In this document: positions 41,646 to 52,479 of the stretch, in pieces
Layout: each line of letters starts with the position of its first letter
Position numbering within the stretch: position 1 is the first letter of the stretch
Origin: Lytechinus variegatus
Taxonomy: Eukaryota > Echinodermata > Echinoidea > Temnopleuroida > Toxopneustidae
Reading direction: 5' to 3'
NCBI RefSeq assembly: GCF_018143015.1
Contig: NC_054756.1
Coordinates: 14,268,902 to 14,332,901, forward strand
DNA: 64,000 nucleotides
Notes under the pieces: generated by a model
The model's database searches: none
Seen by the model: only the letters and a program-made list of their open reading frames with translations
What the model was told of the DNA's origin: nothing
Position numbers and translations under genes: made by a program

Positions 41646-44600
41646 TCAGGACAAAGTGTATTCGCGACATCGGTTATTAATAAGCTTGTTAATTAACCAT
41701 TCGGCATAATGGTGACAGTTATTGAATAACAAATTGTATGTATTGTAACGCATGTACCATCGACCCAAACTATCTGCTTCCTCTTGCGTGCAGCGACTCC
41801 TTCCTTGGTAGGTCTTCCATCCACGGACGCGGGTTCGTCCTAGTCCGCCATCAGAGTACGACAGAGAACGACCACCAAATCTTCGAGGCCCCCATTCGTA
41901 AAACTTGTTTCCGAAGTCGACCAAAGAATGCCTAAGCCGCCATTTATTCAAGTAGACATCGCGTCGTATTTTTCTCCCGCCGGAGTGAAGACCTGGGATG
42001 TCTTTCAAAAAATCACTGAATCGATTGTGCCAGTGATACACGCTTGTATAGTCGGCTGATGGGTGAAATTGAAAATGCAAAAAAATTAATGCATGAAATT
42101 GTGTCCGTTCTGCAAATGAGACCACAGGTTTTCGCCCTCCCCTCATTTTGTTAATATATTGATAAGGAATAAAAACAATAATGAATATTGTACATGACAT
42201 CTGGGGCCTGTTGCATAAAACTTTTTACCTGAGAAAACTCAGGTATATTTTACCTGAGTTTTTGCCCTGTGTTAAAGTCAATGTCAGAAATCAGACTAAC
42301 CCAACTTTTCATTTTTTACCGGAGTTTTCTCAGGTAAAAAGTTTTATGCAACAGGCTACTGATAGACATTTTTCTTCTCTCTTTGTAAACAATAAAGCAG
42401 TTCTATTCTTTCCAAGATTTTCCAAGGTAAGGCCTGTCCGTTTTAGATGCACACTGCATTTTCACTGAACACTACCATGCAAGAAAACCAAATATTTACG
42501 AAAAGAGAGTCATATCAAAATAACAAAAATTACAGTTTCTTCTCTTAACCCTATCTAGGCCGGGGTATTTTGGTAAGGACACCACAAAGAGTTTCTATAC
42601 CAAAAATTAGTACATTTCGAGCTTTATTTTTTGGCGCGATTGCGCCGAAAACTGGCACGCAGGTTGTCTGGGATATAATCTACAAGATTGTATAGTAATT
42701 TATTTCATGCGAATCGCTATTAAGTGATTATGCTCATTCATGCTTAATTAGTATGCGAAATCATACTTTTTCCTCTAACTCCCTAAATAAAGCTCCAAAT
42801 GTACTAATTTTTGGTATAGAAACTCTTTGTGGTGTCCTTAGCAAGAATACATGAAAAAAATTGTGATATCAAATCATTTTCTTATGTATTATATTGTTTT
42901 TTGCAATTTCTTATGTATTTCTTTGTTTTTTTGACCTTTTGTTTTTCATTGTTTTTTCAATGAAATTTGTTGGGGACTCTTCTGTGATCATAAAAATCAT
43001 AACATGAATAAATTTAGACTAGCAAAACTAAAAATAATCATACATTTATGAAGTTTGGTTGAAAACACAATTTGCATTGACTTTGTACACGAAATCACGT
43101 TTTTGAGCAATTTTCGGTCTGACATGCACTTACATAATGTTGCGTAATTTCGGAACCACGTACCCGGGTGACACAAAATTGGTCTCAAAAGTTGCGCAAG
43201 ACTTGAAAGTAAAAACTCAGCGAGCGGCACGGTCAAAAAATTTCGCACGGCGAAAATATCGCGCAATTCGTTGAGGGGGGGGCCTCCGAGGCCCCCCCCC
43301 CCGCCTAGATAGGGTTAAAGAAAAATCAGTTACAGGGCGCTATTTGAAATATCAAATAGCAAATATAGATAAGGTGTAACTTATAGTGTTGTCACTTGAA
43401 AGAGTCTGTAAAAATACAATTTGGTGCAAATTTAGAAATTAAGGAAGAAGAGAAGATAAAGAGGTGGTGGTGATGATGATGACGATGATGATGATGAATG
43501 ATGATGATGATGATGATGATGATGACGATGATGATGATGATGATGAGGATGATGAAGAAGATGATGATTGAGATGATGGTGTGGTGGTGCTGCTGCAAGG
43601 AGATGATTGTGATGAACATGCAGGGGCGGCGATCTGGGGACGGGGCATAGTGCCCCCCCCCCCACACTTTTCAATCACTGAAAAAGTGTCCCCTCACGAA
43701 CGTGTACTGTGCCTCTTTCACATGAGGATCGGTTTTAGGTGGTACAAGTGCCCTTTCTCTTGTAAGTGCCAATTATAAACAAAAATTCCCCTTCACAAAC
43801 GTTTTCTGTGCTTTCTCTAACCAGTGCCCATTCACAAACGTTTACCCAACATAAGTTTCCCTCACGAACGTGTTCAGTGCCCATTACATAACTGAGAAGG
43901 ACCCGTTTTATTCCGTAAGCGAGCGCCCCTTTGCCTTCTTGTAAGTGCCCTTTCTCTAATCAGTGCCCCATTTTACCCAACAAAAGTGCCCCATACGAAC
44001 TTGTTCTGTGCCCCTTTTATAACTGAGAAGGAGTTGTTTCATGCCAAGCAAGTGCTTTCACCACCAAGAAAAAAGATAAAAGGAAAGAGAGAAGGGTAAA
44101 ATGTGATATTATTTTGTGAGTGTTGTGTCAAAATCTATCACAAACTTGGATTTCCGTTATAAAAATGTCATTTTTTTTGGTCGCTCGCAAGTTCTAATAG
44201 ATTTCACGCGATGTGACATATTAGCCGCCTCAATTTTTTTTTGCTCATTACGCCACTGAAGATAAGTCTTTCTTTTTTCTTTCTTTTAAGGTGCCCTTTT
44301 CGAAGGAAAATGTGTCCTTTTCCCTATCCCCCCCCCCACTTTCAACTCCGCTACGCCGCCTCTGTGATCATGATGAGGACGTTGGTAGTGGTGATGATGA
44401 TGACGATGATAATGATCACGTGCAGATCCAGGTGGTTTTTTGCAGGCCTACTCCTCATTTTCGTTTTTAAGAAAATGCCCCCCCCCCCCGGAGAATCATG
44501 TCTGAATCCGATCCCGAAGATGACGAAGGATAAACAAGAATACGAAGAATAAGGAGAAATATAAGAAGGGGGTTATAAATACTATTGTTAACGTACCTGT

Positions 44601-44657
44601 CACAGCCGAGATAACCACAGCAAGTAAGACAACGGTGAACAGAGCTGCAATCTTCAT
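41646..44657 (-). CDS. Secreted papain-like-fold candidate, copy B (two exons)
   Basis: Exons 44597-44657 and 41646-42055 join in phase 1 (donor GTACGT, acceptor CACCCATCAG) for 156 residues. Signal peptide MKIAALFTVVLLAVVISA. The pro-region with DYTSVYHWH ends at RKIRR (residue 52), a convertase-type site. Mature part: VYLNKWRLRHSLVDFGNKF (His63), YEWG, SDGGLGRT, RCTQEEADSLGRWYM and NNCHHYAEWLINKL (Cys134), then NNRC. The His and Cys order matches permuted papain folds (LRAT, PPPDE), so hydrolase or acyltransferase chemistry is possible but unproven. CT and NNRC cysteines could form a disulfide. The intron carries a palindromic MITE, a piggyBac-type MITE and a hAT-type element. Part of a segmental duplication with copy C. 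Confidence 0.85.
42207..42356. mobile_element. Near-palindromic 150-bp MITE
   Basis: Left end GCCTGTTGCATAAAACTTTT and the following TTACCTGAGAAAACTC are matched in inverted orientation at the right end, with roughly 40-bp arms. Located in the intron of copy B. Confidence 0.8.
42549..43314. mobile_element. piggyBac-type MITE with TTAA target
   Basis: Ends CCCTATCTAGGC and GCCTAGATAGGG are inverted and flanked by TTAA (42545-42548 and 43315-43318), the piggyBac signature. Inside, a ~52-bp hairpin pairs 42575-42627 with 42790-42841 (GGACACCACAAAGAGTTTCT and complement). C/G runs lie near the right end. Confidence 0.82.
43460..43600. repeat. (GAT)n microsatellite
   Basis: About 130 bp of GAT-type trinucleotides. 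His- or Ser-rich frames on the other strand are artefacts. Confidence 0.95.
43621..44364. mobile_element. hAT-type G-run element
   Basis: Left end CAGGGGCGGCG and right end CGCCGCCTCTG are inverted. Flanks are TGAACATG (43613-43620) and TGATCATG (44365-44372), an 8-bp target duplication with one change. Interior has tandem-like AGTGCCC..CACGAACGTGTTCTGTG phrases. A second inverted terminus (ACGCCACTG near 44258) suggests another insertion inside. Confidence 0.75.
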
Positions 44658-44960
44658 CTTTCTAAGCAGTTTATTTTGACGAACTGATGAATTTCTCGAG
44701 GAATATCTCTTGACATCGGAACCTTACGTTTAAATAGGATAAAATGCCAGTGCTCCAATGTCTCCAGAAGTCCGATCGCCAATTACGTTTTATATATTAC
44801 GACTGACCTTAATGTTAACGTAAGGACTATCAACCAATAGAGGATTATTTATCATTGTTTTGCAATAATATTGTTCATAACTATTTTCATAAAGTGTTTG
44901 TTACGTCAGGGCCCTCCCGGTCTCAAAATGTGCTGCCGATTCGAGTCATGTGATTGCTCT
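44658..44960 (-). promoter_or_regulatory. Promoter region of copy B
   Basis: Conserved with 51472-51700 upstream of copy C. A candidate TATA box (minus strand CTATTTAAACG, 44727-44737) lies about 75 bp before the ATG. Conservation extends ~250 bp and includes TTACGACTGACCTTAATG. Confidence 0.6.
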
Positions 44961-45479
44961 TGGCTTTCCTGTCGCGTTTTAGTATAGAGGCACGTCCCTT
45001 GTAATGTTATTTGTAGCCTTTACAGGCTACCTATTGGCATCGGGTGACGTGAGTATGTTTTCCTGTTTCAGCGGAAGAAAAAAATGTTACAAGAACATTA
45101 GAATGTATTTGTCTGCAAACAACATTGATTTTTTTTTCTATTATTTTTAATTTGAAGTAAAATATACATTATCCAACGGAAGAGATGGGCGGGTGATCGA
45201 ATGTATAGACTGCAAAATATGAGAAACGCGAAATAATGAGAAAAACAGGCCCCAAACTCACGCTAGCCTAAAACGCGAAAGAGATATGTAATTTTAAAAC
45301 CTGGGGCATCTGTACAAAAATGTTATGATAGTGTGTGCAAATCTGAGACATCTCCGGGGGACATCTGCACAAAATTCGCGTTTCGAGTGTCCTTTTGGGG
45401 CCTTCCCTTGTTACCTCGTTTGGGGTGCTTTATTCAGGACAATGCTCGCGAATGTTGATCATCATTAACACTAATCCTC

Positions 45480-45610
45480 ACCACCACCAACATCATCATC
45501 ATCACCACCATCATCATCATCATCATCATCATCATCATAATCACCATTATCATCGTCATCATCATCATCATCACCATCATCATCACCATCATTACCATCA
45601 ACGCTGCATC
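45480..45610. repeat. (CAT)n microsatellite
   Basis: CAT/CAC trinucleotides over 130 bp, with no coding value. A similar but smaller tract lies at 52080-52120 in the paired block. Confidence 0.95.
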
Positions 45611-46099
45611 CTCCACCAATAAAATCACGTCCACCACAATCGTTATCATCGTTTGAATTGCCATCAAACGATTAGTCATAACATTCATTAGTAACTATAG
45701 GTTCATTATTCATCATCTTTATTACCTCCTCTGTGAACATGGTCAGCATTATCCCAAATCTCCATTATAATCAACAAGCCCAGGGACGCGGCGCAGGAAG
45801 GGGGGGGCAATAGGACCTTAAAAGGATGCCATTTTCCCCCTCATTTGAATATTAGGGGTATCATAAAGTCAAGCGGCCCATAGCCTCTTGTCGAGGCCCT
45901 GTCGGCTGCTTTCATGGCGAAGCAAGGGAGAGGGCGAAGCGCCAGCCCCTCGACAAGAGGCTTAGCGGCCAAGAGCATTTTTTTTCTTTCTTTACTTTTC
46001 TCCCTCTTTCCATTTCTCCTCTCCATTTTGTGTTTATTAAAGAGGGCAACCACCCTGACCCCCATGGAGCCACGCCTGAGTTTGCCCCTAAAATTATAA

Positions 46100-46640
46100 A
46101 ATTCATCACATCCATTATTTATTTAGTAACTTGATATTATCCTCATTTTTCATCACCAGTATGTAGATAACCGTCAATATCATTATCATGATTATGATAT
46201 TCTCCATTATTATCGTCACTTCTGGGATCACCATCACCCCCACTTTCACCCTCATCACGCCTTGGGCCATTGTTATTTTCTCTTTCATGGTTATCATCGT
46301 GATCAGCGTCGTCATCGTTATCGTCTCCAACGTCACCATTACCGCTATAATTGATCATCATTTAACATGTTTAAATCATGATTACAAGGCCCGGGTGAAG
46401 TGTGTAATTCTTCATAAACAGTGCCTCCTGGAAACCTGCATGGTAGGTATTCTAAAAATGCAGAAATGTAACCAAAGTGACCTTCATTTTGTAATGAAAA
46501 CCCTTTCATTTTTCTTTTCTTGTCAAATTCGTCGTGACCAATATGACCTTCATTTTGTCGTGAAAACCTTTTTTTGTTCAAATTTCAACCAGCACTCCCT
46601 GTTAAAAATCGTTCCCAGTGCCCTGGAATGAATATTGGTT
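46100..46640. repeat. Duplicated block: degenerate ATC-rich tract plus shared 240-bp segment
   Basis: The segment with GCAGAAATGTAACCAAAGTG, GACCTTCATTTTGTAATGAA and AAAATCGTTCCCAG repeats at 54620-54905. It is probably a transposon end carried along in the tandem duplication. Confidence 0.7.
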
Positions 46641-47269
46641 GTTATACTGTCCACTCATATTAATTCGGCAATCCAAAGACTCACTAATCAAAATGATGCA
46701 AGTAGAGAAAAGAAATGATCTTAATTTCGTATCAAACCAAAGAAAATGATAAAATACATAAAAGCTCACATCCAAAAACTAACTAATTAAAAATAAATAG
46801 AGTAGTAAGAAGCTTGGCACTAATTATATGTGTATTATGTCAAAGTGATCTAGTCATAGGCCCTATTTGTCGTACTATTTTCTAGTCAGGAATAAACGTG
46901 TCCTGTTCAGGGCTCCCGTACGAATCGCTTTATTGGAAGAACAATTCTGATTGGTTCCCTTTCAGTCTACTGAACAAAATGCACATGCAACGGTGATCTT
47001 GATAGGCCATTTCATTTAGCGATTAATCGCTATAAACCTATGTAATACTGGCCCTATTATAGTCACTTTTAACTAACGTGTTAGAATTACAGTATCGGAT
47101 TTCCTATTTCAATGCAGTCAACTCAGTATCAGTTCCGTCATAATATGATATATTTCTCCTCTCTTCACTTTTTTTTCACGGGCCTAAAACATTTTCCATA
47201 GACTCGTGCGTTAAAGTGAAGGGGTCAAATTGGATAGGATATATATCTGACAGCTTGAGAGGATTTTTA

Positions 47270-47500
47270 TCGCAAGCTTGTGGACTGGGACAGCAGATCA
47301 TCCGAAGATTTGCCGCGCAAGAACAATTGCAAATTATGTCGTTGTCCAGAGCATCCGTAATAGGTCCATGTCCAGAAATAAGTGATTCCGATGCTGTCCT
47401 GGTCCACCAACTTTCGACAAAAGCCTCTCCGTTGTGATTAGACTTGCATTTTCAAATGTATTGGGTGTGTTGTATTCCCCGTAGTAAGTACGGTTACTGA
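47270..47500. repeat. Hairpin repeat, also at 55440-55650 and 56110-56345
   Basis: TGGACTGGGACAGCAG pairs with CTGTCCTGGTCCACCAA about 110 bp later, giving a stem-loop. Related copies occur twice in block 2, where the stem reads GTTGGTGGACTGGGACAGCA. Confidence 0.6.
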
Positions 47501-47833
47501 AAAAAAATGTCACCACCAACATAGATCATTTTGTGATTGTTACAACGAATTGAAAAGCAAAAAATCAAAAATTATATAAATAAAGGAGGGGGTCAGCGCT
47601 CGGGGCGCCCGCCCACTAGATCCCCAAGATTGCTTACGTCATATGGGATCAGTTTAATAAGTAATTACGGCTTTTTGTAAATTTGACATTATTGTACCAC
47701 GGTAACGGGTAACCTTGTTTCTTGAGCCCTGTTACCATGAACAAATAAGCCAGTTTGTAGTTCCTTTCTGCACATGATACAAAAGATTCTACGCATGATC
47801 AGAGGAAGGTCATTTTTACTAAAGTGACATGGT

Positions 47834-47992
47834 GGTTTATACCTTGGTATTTGCTCTACGGCGGCCGTACGGCGAGTCGAAAACAGCCGTTTTATTCATT
47901 TTTATTCAAACCACCTATATTTAGCTGGTACAAAAATGATAAAACGGCCGTTATGGCCGCCGTAGAACAAATGTGACCATGGTATAAATGAC
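47834..47992. mobile_element. Short MITE with CGGCGGCC inverted ends
   Basis: Left: TTTATACCTTGGTATTTGCT then CTACGGCGGCCGT. The right end is its imperfect complement through ATGGCCGCCGTAG...CATGGTATAAAT. Target duplication not clear. Confidence 0.65.
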
Positions 47993-49960
47993 ATAATGAA
48001 ATGCAATCAAAGTAAGAATGCAACAAATACCTTCATAAAGGGTTCATTGATGTGCTATTCTAGTCACCTGGTCTATTCAATTTTTTATCCTGCTATGTAA
48101 GGCAAGCTTACGTAATATCTTGCTTTGAAATCTGCCTATTATAGGGAAAGAAATGAAAAGTCATCTGACCAAAATTGTCCATGAAGTAACTACAAACTGG
48201 TCTATTACCATGAAATGGGCCCCATTTAACTGCGAGGCTTTCCCTAGCTCCCTCCATTATTTCTTGCTCTTTCTCTTTCGTGTTATCATTTCCTATGCAC
48301 TTAAGTCTTTTTTTTCTCTCTCTCTCTCTCTCTGTTATCTTTTCCCTCTTCTTTTCCCACTTTTCTGTTTCCTTCCATACTTCTCGTCCAATTTCTCTTT
48401 CATCACCTTCTTCGTACTTGCCACAATTCTAGCTCTCTCACTCCAACCCTCTTCCCATTGTAATTATCTTTTAATTAATTGCCCCTTTGTTTTTTGTCTC
48501 TTTTTTTCAATCCCACTCTCGATCACTCCACACCCACTCTCTCCCCCTCGATGTGATTATCTTCCCGTATACCCAGTCTGATCACACTTATGGGGCAGTA
48601 CAAGAAACCTGCGATCAATTGCAAGTCTATTTTCGTTCTCGAAATCAAGCATATGCTGTGCAATTAATTGCACATTTGCGATTGATTGCTAATCTGCTCC
48701 ATCATGTCCATGAAACAAGGAGTGTAGTCTGATTTGCTATAGTTAAAAGTGATCAATCAATTATACAATTGCAACAGAATATTTGCGATTGATTGCAAAT
48801 ATTTTCTTGCAACACACCCGAACACTCGTTACTCATTTCGCATTTTGTGAAAGGTGGTTAGGGGGTCCATTAACAAGCATTCAGTACTCTTTCCCGAATT
48901 CCTTTTCTTTTTTTGTTTATTTTTTTCATCTTTGTCAGTACATTACAACAATTTTCAATACATGAAAGCAAGACTAAAAGCATTCTCTGGTAATTGGTGA
49001 ATTTCATTATAGGTCTTTTTGTCCTATTTCATATATTAATCGCTTAAATTTATTAATGTGCATTTTTAAATTGACTCTTTATCGTTGCCCCGGAGATCAT
49101 TTAAAGACACTAGAGTTCATTTAAAACCATTCAAATAAATGTATGGTGAAGACTATTTCAGTCTTCATCATTCCATATTTGTCATGTGCTTATATATGAT
49201 TTTGTCCAAAGAGATTCGTTAATAGCCTTACAAAATAAAAACGAATATACTTTTTTATCCTAAATTTTGTGCAATGAAAGTCAGGAATTGCACATTCAAT
49301 CTAATTAACAATGATCGATAGGACTGCTTAAGCAACCGCTTTCATTTTTGAGAGTTCAATTTCTTTAATCAAACTTAAAAAAAGTTCGACACAAACCTCT
49401 CAGCTGTCCATCGTGATTTGACTTGCACTTTTAAAGAAATTGATTCGTTGTAGAAAGCGTCCACTTGAGATTGCGAAAATTCCCCATGGTCTGAACGCTG
49501 AATTTATTTTTGGTAAATATTAATCACAATTGTTTTCTCCTGATTTTATTAAAATCAAATCTTCCATTTTGAACCATTGATACTAATGATTATTACATAG
49601 ATGTTGTCCAAGAACTTTTGCCTTTTACTAGCTTCTCTAATATGAATTTAGGGAAGAAAACTAATCATTACGATTGTTGAATTTGATTGTACGAATGTGC
49701 AAAATTGCAACATCAGCGTGCAAAGGGTTAACCCGTAAAATGTTGTTTAGCTCCGTAGCATCATGTTTAACTGAGGCTTTTTAACTCGTATTACTATAAA
49801 AATTTACGCATTCTGTGAGATAAACGTTTGGTAAATATAGTTCTTCAACGATGAATAGGTCTAGATACAAAAATATATATTGATGTATAATATATATGAT
49901 GTTTATACTGAGGCTTATCTATTCGGATGACTATTCAGATTTATAATTATATTCTGTGGG
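47993..49960. other. Spacer between duplication blocks
   Basis: It contains a CT run near 48318-48336 and repeated TGCGATTGATTGCAAAT / GCGATCAATTGCAAG phrases at 48600-48810 that look like a small inverted-repeat element. No gene recognised. Confidence 0.4.
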
Positions 49961-50054
49961 ATATGTTTGCTACAGTATTAACATTCCCGGGCAAGAATAC
50001 AATTTAAGAAATACATCTTGTAAATAAACTTAATCCCAAACATAAGTATAATAT

Positions 50055-51465
50055 TCAGGGATAGGAGTAACTGCCACACCTGTTATTAACAAGCTTGTTA
50101 ATCAACCATTCGGCATAATGGTGGGAGTTATTGAAGAGCAACCTGTGTGTAGGGTAACGTCGCATGTACCATCTTCCCAAACTATCTGCTTGCTCTTGCG
50201 TGCAGTGGCTCGTTCCTATAAAGGTTTTCCATCCATAGATTTTGGTTCGTCCAATTCCGCCATCATAGTATGAGACGTAATGATGACGCCATTTGGAGGG
50301 CCCCCATTCGTAGAACTTGTTCCTGAAGTGGACCACAGAATGCCTCGTCCGCCATTTGTTCAAGTAGACATCACGTCTTCTTCTCCCGGTGGCGGGATGG
50401 CCTGGGACGTTTATCAAAAAATCATCCGCTCTCATGTGCCAGTGATATACGTTTGCATAGTCTGCATGTGGGTGAAATTGAATATGCATTAATCAATGTA
50501 TAGAATTGTATTCGTGTTTCAAATTAAGATTTGGATTTAGATTTCATTTGCCATATCAACCCCTCTCGGAGTTTGAGAATACAAAATATTAATATAATTA
50601 TAAACAACATATAAAAAAAACTATGAAACAAATGTTTAAGTCAAGTGTTTCTCCCCCGTTTCCGGTCAGTGAATCCGGTTAGTGAATTTTCACAAACAAT
50701 GCTTGAAATGCCCAGTTCTCAGGTCAGACACTCCCCTCCCTCCTCCCGAAAGAAAGAAAAACAATTAAAGGAAAGAAAAACAAAAGAAAACGAATTCAAA
50801 CAAGAAAAAAATGAATTAAATCAGACAAAAATACACGTCGGATGGTTGTGTAAAAACACTTCTTAAGGTCATACCAGGAGGAATACATCGAAATCCATTA
50901 AATTTCAGGTCATTACATTAAATTGAAAAATAGAAATTTTGCTCTCGCTTCCCGCTCGCATTATTTGTTTAGTGGAATAATTTTGTCAAAAGGATAACAC
51001 AGAGTGTTTTTTTTAAGATACCCCGTTTAAAAAAGGTCCCGTTTAAATTCAATATGCACAAAATTGTTTTTCTTGTGATTCGAGTTTCATTATTTGGTTC
51101 TAGAGAGATACGCATTTGTTTATGATGATGATGGATGATTGAGATTAATGAAGATAACGGTGGAGGTGGAGGTGGTGGTGGGGGTGGTGATGATGATGAT
51201 GATGATGACTGACTGACTGACTGACGACGACGACGAGAGCGGATCCAAGTCGTTTTTAGTATAAAGCTACTTCTCCTTTTCCGCTTTTACGAAAATCATT
51301 GTTCCGCTAATGAAGAATCTTGATGAAAAGAAAAGAACACGAAGAAAATCAGAAGTAGAAATACAAGAGGAAGAATACTTCCATTGTTCACCTACCTGTA
51401 TAACCTGACACAGTCGAGATAAACACAATGAATAAGACAACGGTGAACAGGAGTGCAATCTTCAT
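50055..51465 (-). CDS. Secreted papain-like-fold candidate, copy C, conserved Cys replaced by Ser
   Basis: Exons 51396-51465 and 50055-50461 join in phase 1 (donor GTAGGT, acceptor ACATGCAG) for 158 residues. An in-frame ATG six bases earlier (51471) could also serve. Signal peptide MKIALLFTVVLFIVFISTVS. The pro-region with DYANVYHWHM ends at RRRR (residue 53). Mature part: KWRTRHSVVHFRNKFYEWG (His64), DGGIGRT, HCTQEQADSLGRWYM, then NNSHHYAEWLINKL, where Ser136 replaces the Cys of copies A and B. The preceding aromatic (TYNLL in B) is also changed (THRLL). The frame is otherwise intact, which suggests a pseudoenzyme or very recent decay. The intron is much shorter than in B because it lacks the inserted transposons. 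Confidence 0.83.
51120..51235. repeat. (GGT/GAT)n and (GACT)n microsatellite
   Basis: Trinucleotide and tetranucleotide runs in the intron of copy C, parallel to the 43460 tract of copy B. Confidence 0.85.
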
Positions 51466-51471
51466 CTTCAT

Positions 51472-51700
51472 GAGCAGTTTGTATTGACGAACTCGGGAAT
51501 TTCATCGAGGAATGTTTCTTGATATCGCAACCTATGCGTTTAAATAGGACAAATTCTACTCCATTGTCTCCAAAAGTCAAATCTCTCGTTCGTAAAGATT
51601 ACGACTGGCTTTAATGTTAGCATAACCACTATCATTATTCATCATTGTTTTGGCAATTAATCGTAAAGCGTTTTGTTAAGACGGGGCCCCTCCTAGTTGC
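51472..51700 (-). promoter_or_regulatory. Promoter region of copy C
   Basis: Matches the copy B promoter. Minus-strand CTATTTAAACGC at 51537-51548 is the candidate TATA box, about 75 bp before the ATG. Confidence 0.6.
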
Positions 51701-52208
51701 CTATTGGGCTGCCGACTTTCCTGTCGCGTAGGCCTATACATTAATGTTACTTGCAGATAACCTTGATCAGTCGCCCAGTACACGCGAACCACATGACTTG
51801 AGCGGGTATGCTTTCCTGTTTTTAACGAAAGATAAAACTGTTACAAGGACATGGGAAATGTCACCTTTTAGTAGGTCCATCGTGTCACTATCCTTCGAGT
51901 GGGTTTGTGGTCGAAGGAGAATTCATGAAGCAAGTGTTTCGGTAGTTGCGATGAATTCATTGAATGGCATCCAGGTCCAATTGATTCTGCCATTGGGCAA
52001 GATAATTAGGGGGGAGAGGGAGTAGGATTTATTATACCATGGAACTATACTACCATCCTCATCATGTTTTATTCATCTTTATCATCGTCACCATCATCAT
52101 AATCATCAGCACCATCATAACCACCTGGGCAGATCACTGCCATTGGGAGTGAACAACATCCCCGAGATAAAAAAAAAAAAACATTAAAGGCAGAAAAGGG
52201 GGTGTTTT

Positions 52209-52477
52209 TGCGGGCAGGCGTAGCCTATCCGATATGCGTCGGGCTAGTGGGCAAACTACAGACGGTCTCGCTCGGGCTAATCCGTCCTCGTCCGTCAGTC
52301 TCCTTCACCTGCCTGTTGTGACTAAAACGTAGCATCCCCGTGCAAATCTTGGGGGTGCTGAGCCTGAAGCACCCCCGCTTCCCTTGGCCATGCCATTTTA
52401 TGTCATATTTCACTATAGCAAGATGGACAGACACCGCCCCCCCCCCCTTATTATGGCGCCTGCCTGCATATACCCCT
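52209..52477. mobile_element. Short element with GGCAGGCG inverted ends
   Basis: Left GCGGGCAGGCGTAGCC and right GGCGCCTGCCTGC are imperfect inverted repeats, with a C run before the right end. Weakly supported. Confidence 0.4.
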
Positions 52478-52479
52478 AA

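Larger units (their letters stand above)
41500..47530. repeat. Segmental duplication block 1 (with gene copy B)
   Basis: In the same order and orientation as 49960-56345: 3' flank (ACATTCCCGGGCAAGAATA), exon 2, exon 1, promoter, CAT-rich tract, GTAACCAAAGTGACCTTCAT segment, the ATGATCTTAAT segment (46690 against 55270), TTTTCTAGTCAG..GAACGTGT (46880 against 55665) and GTTAGAATTACAGT (47080 against 55925). The blocks differ mainly by later insertions. Confidence 0.75.

Noticed and set aside
45395..45688. His-rich and Met-rich frames
   Set aside because: Trinucleotide repeat translated in different frames.
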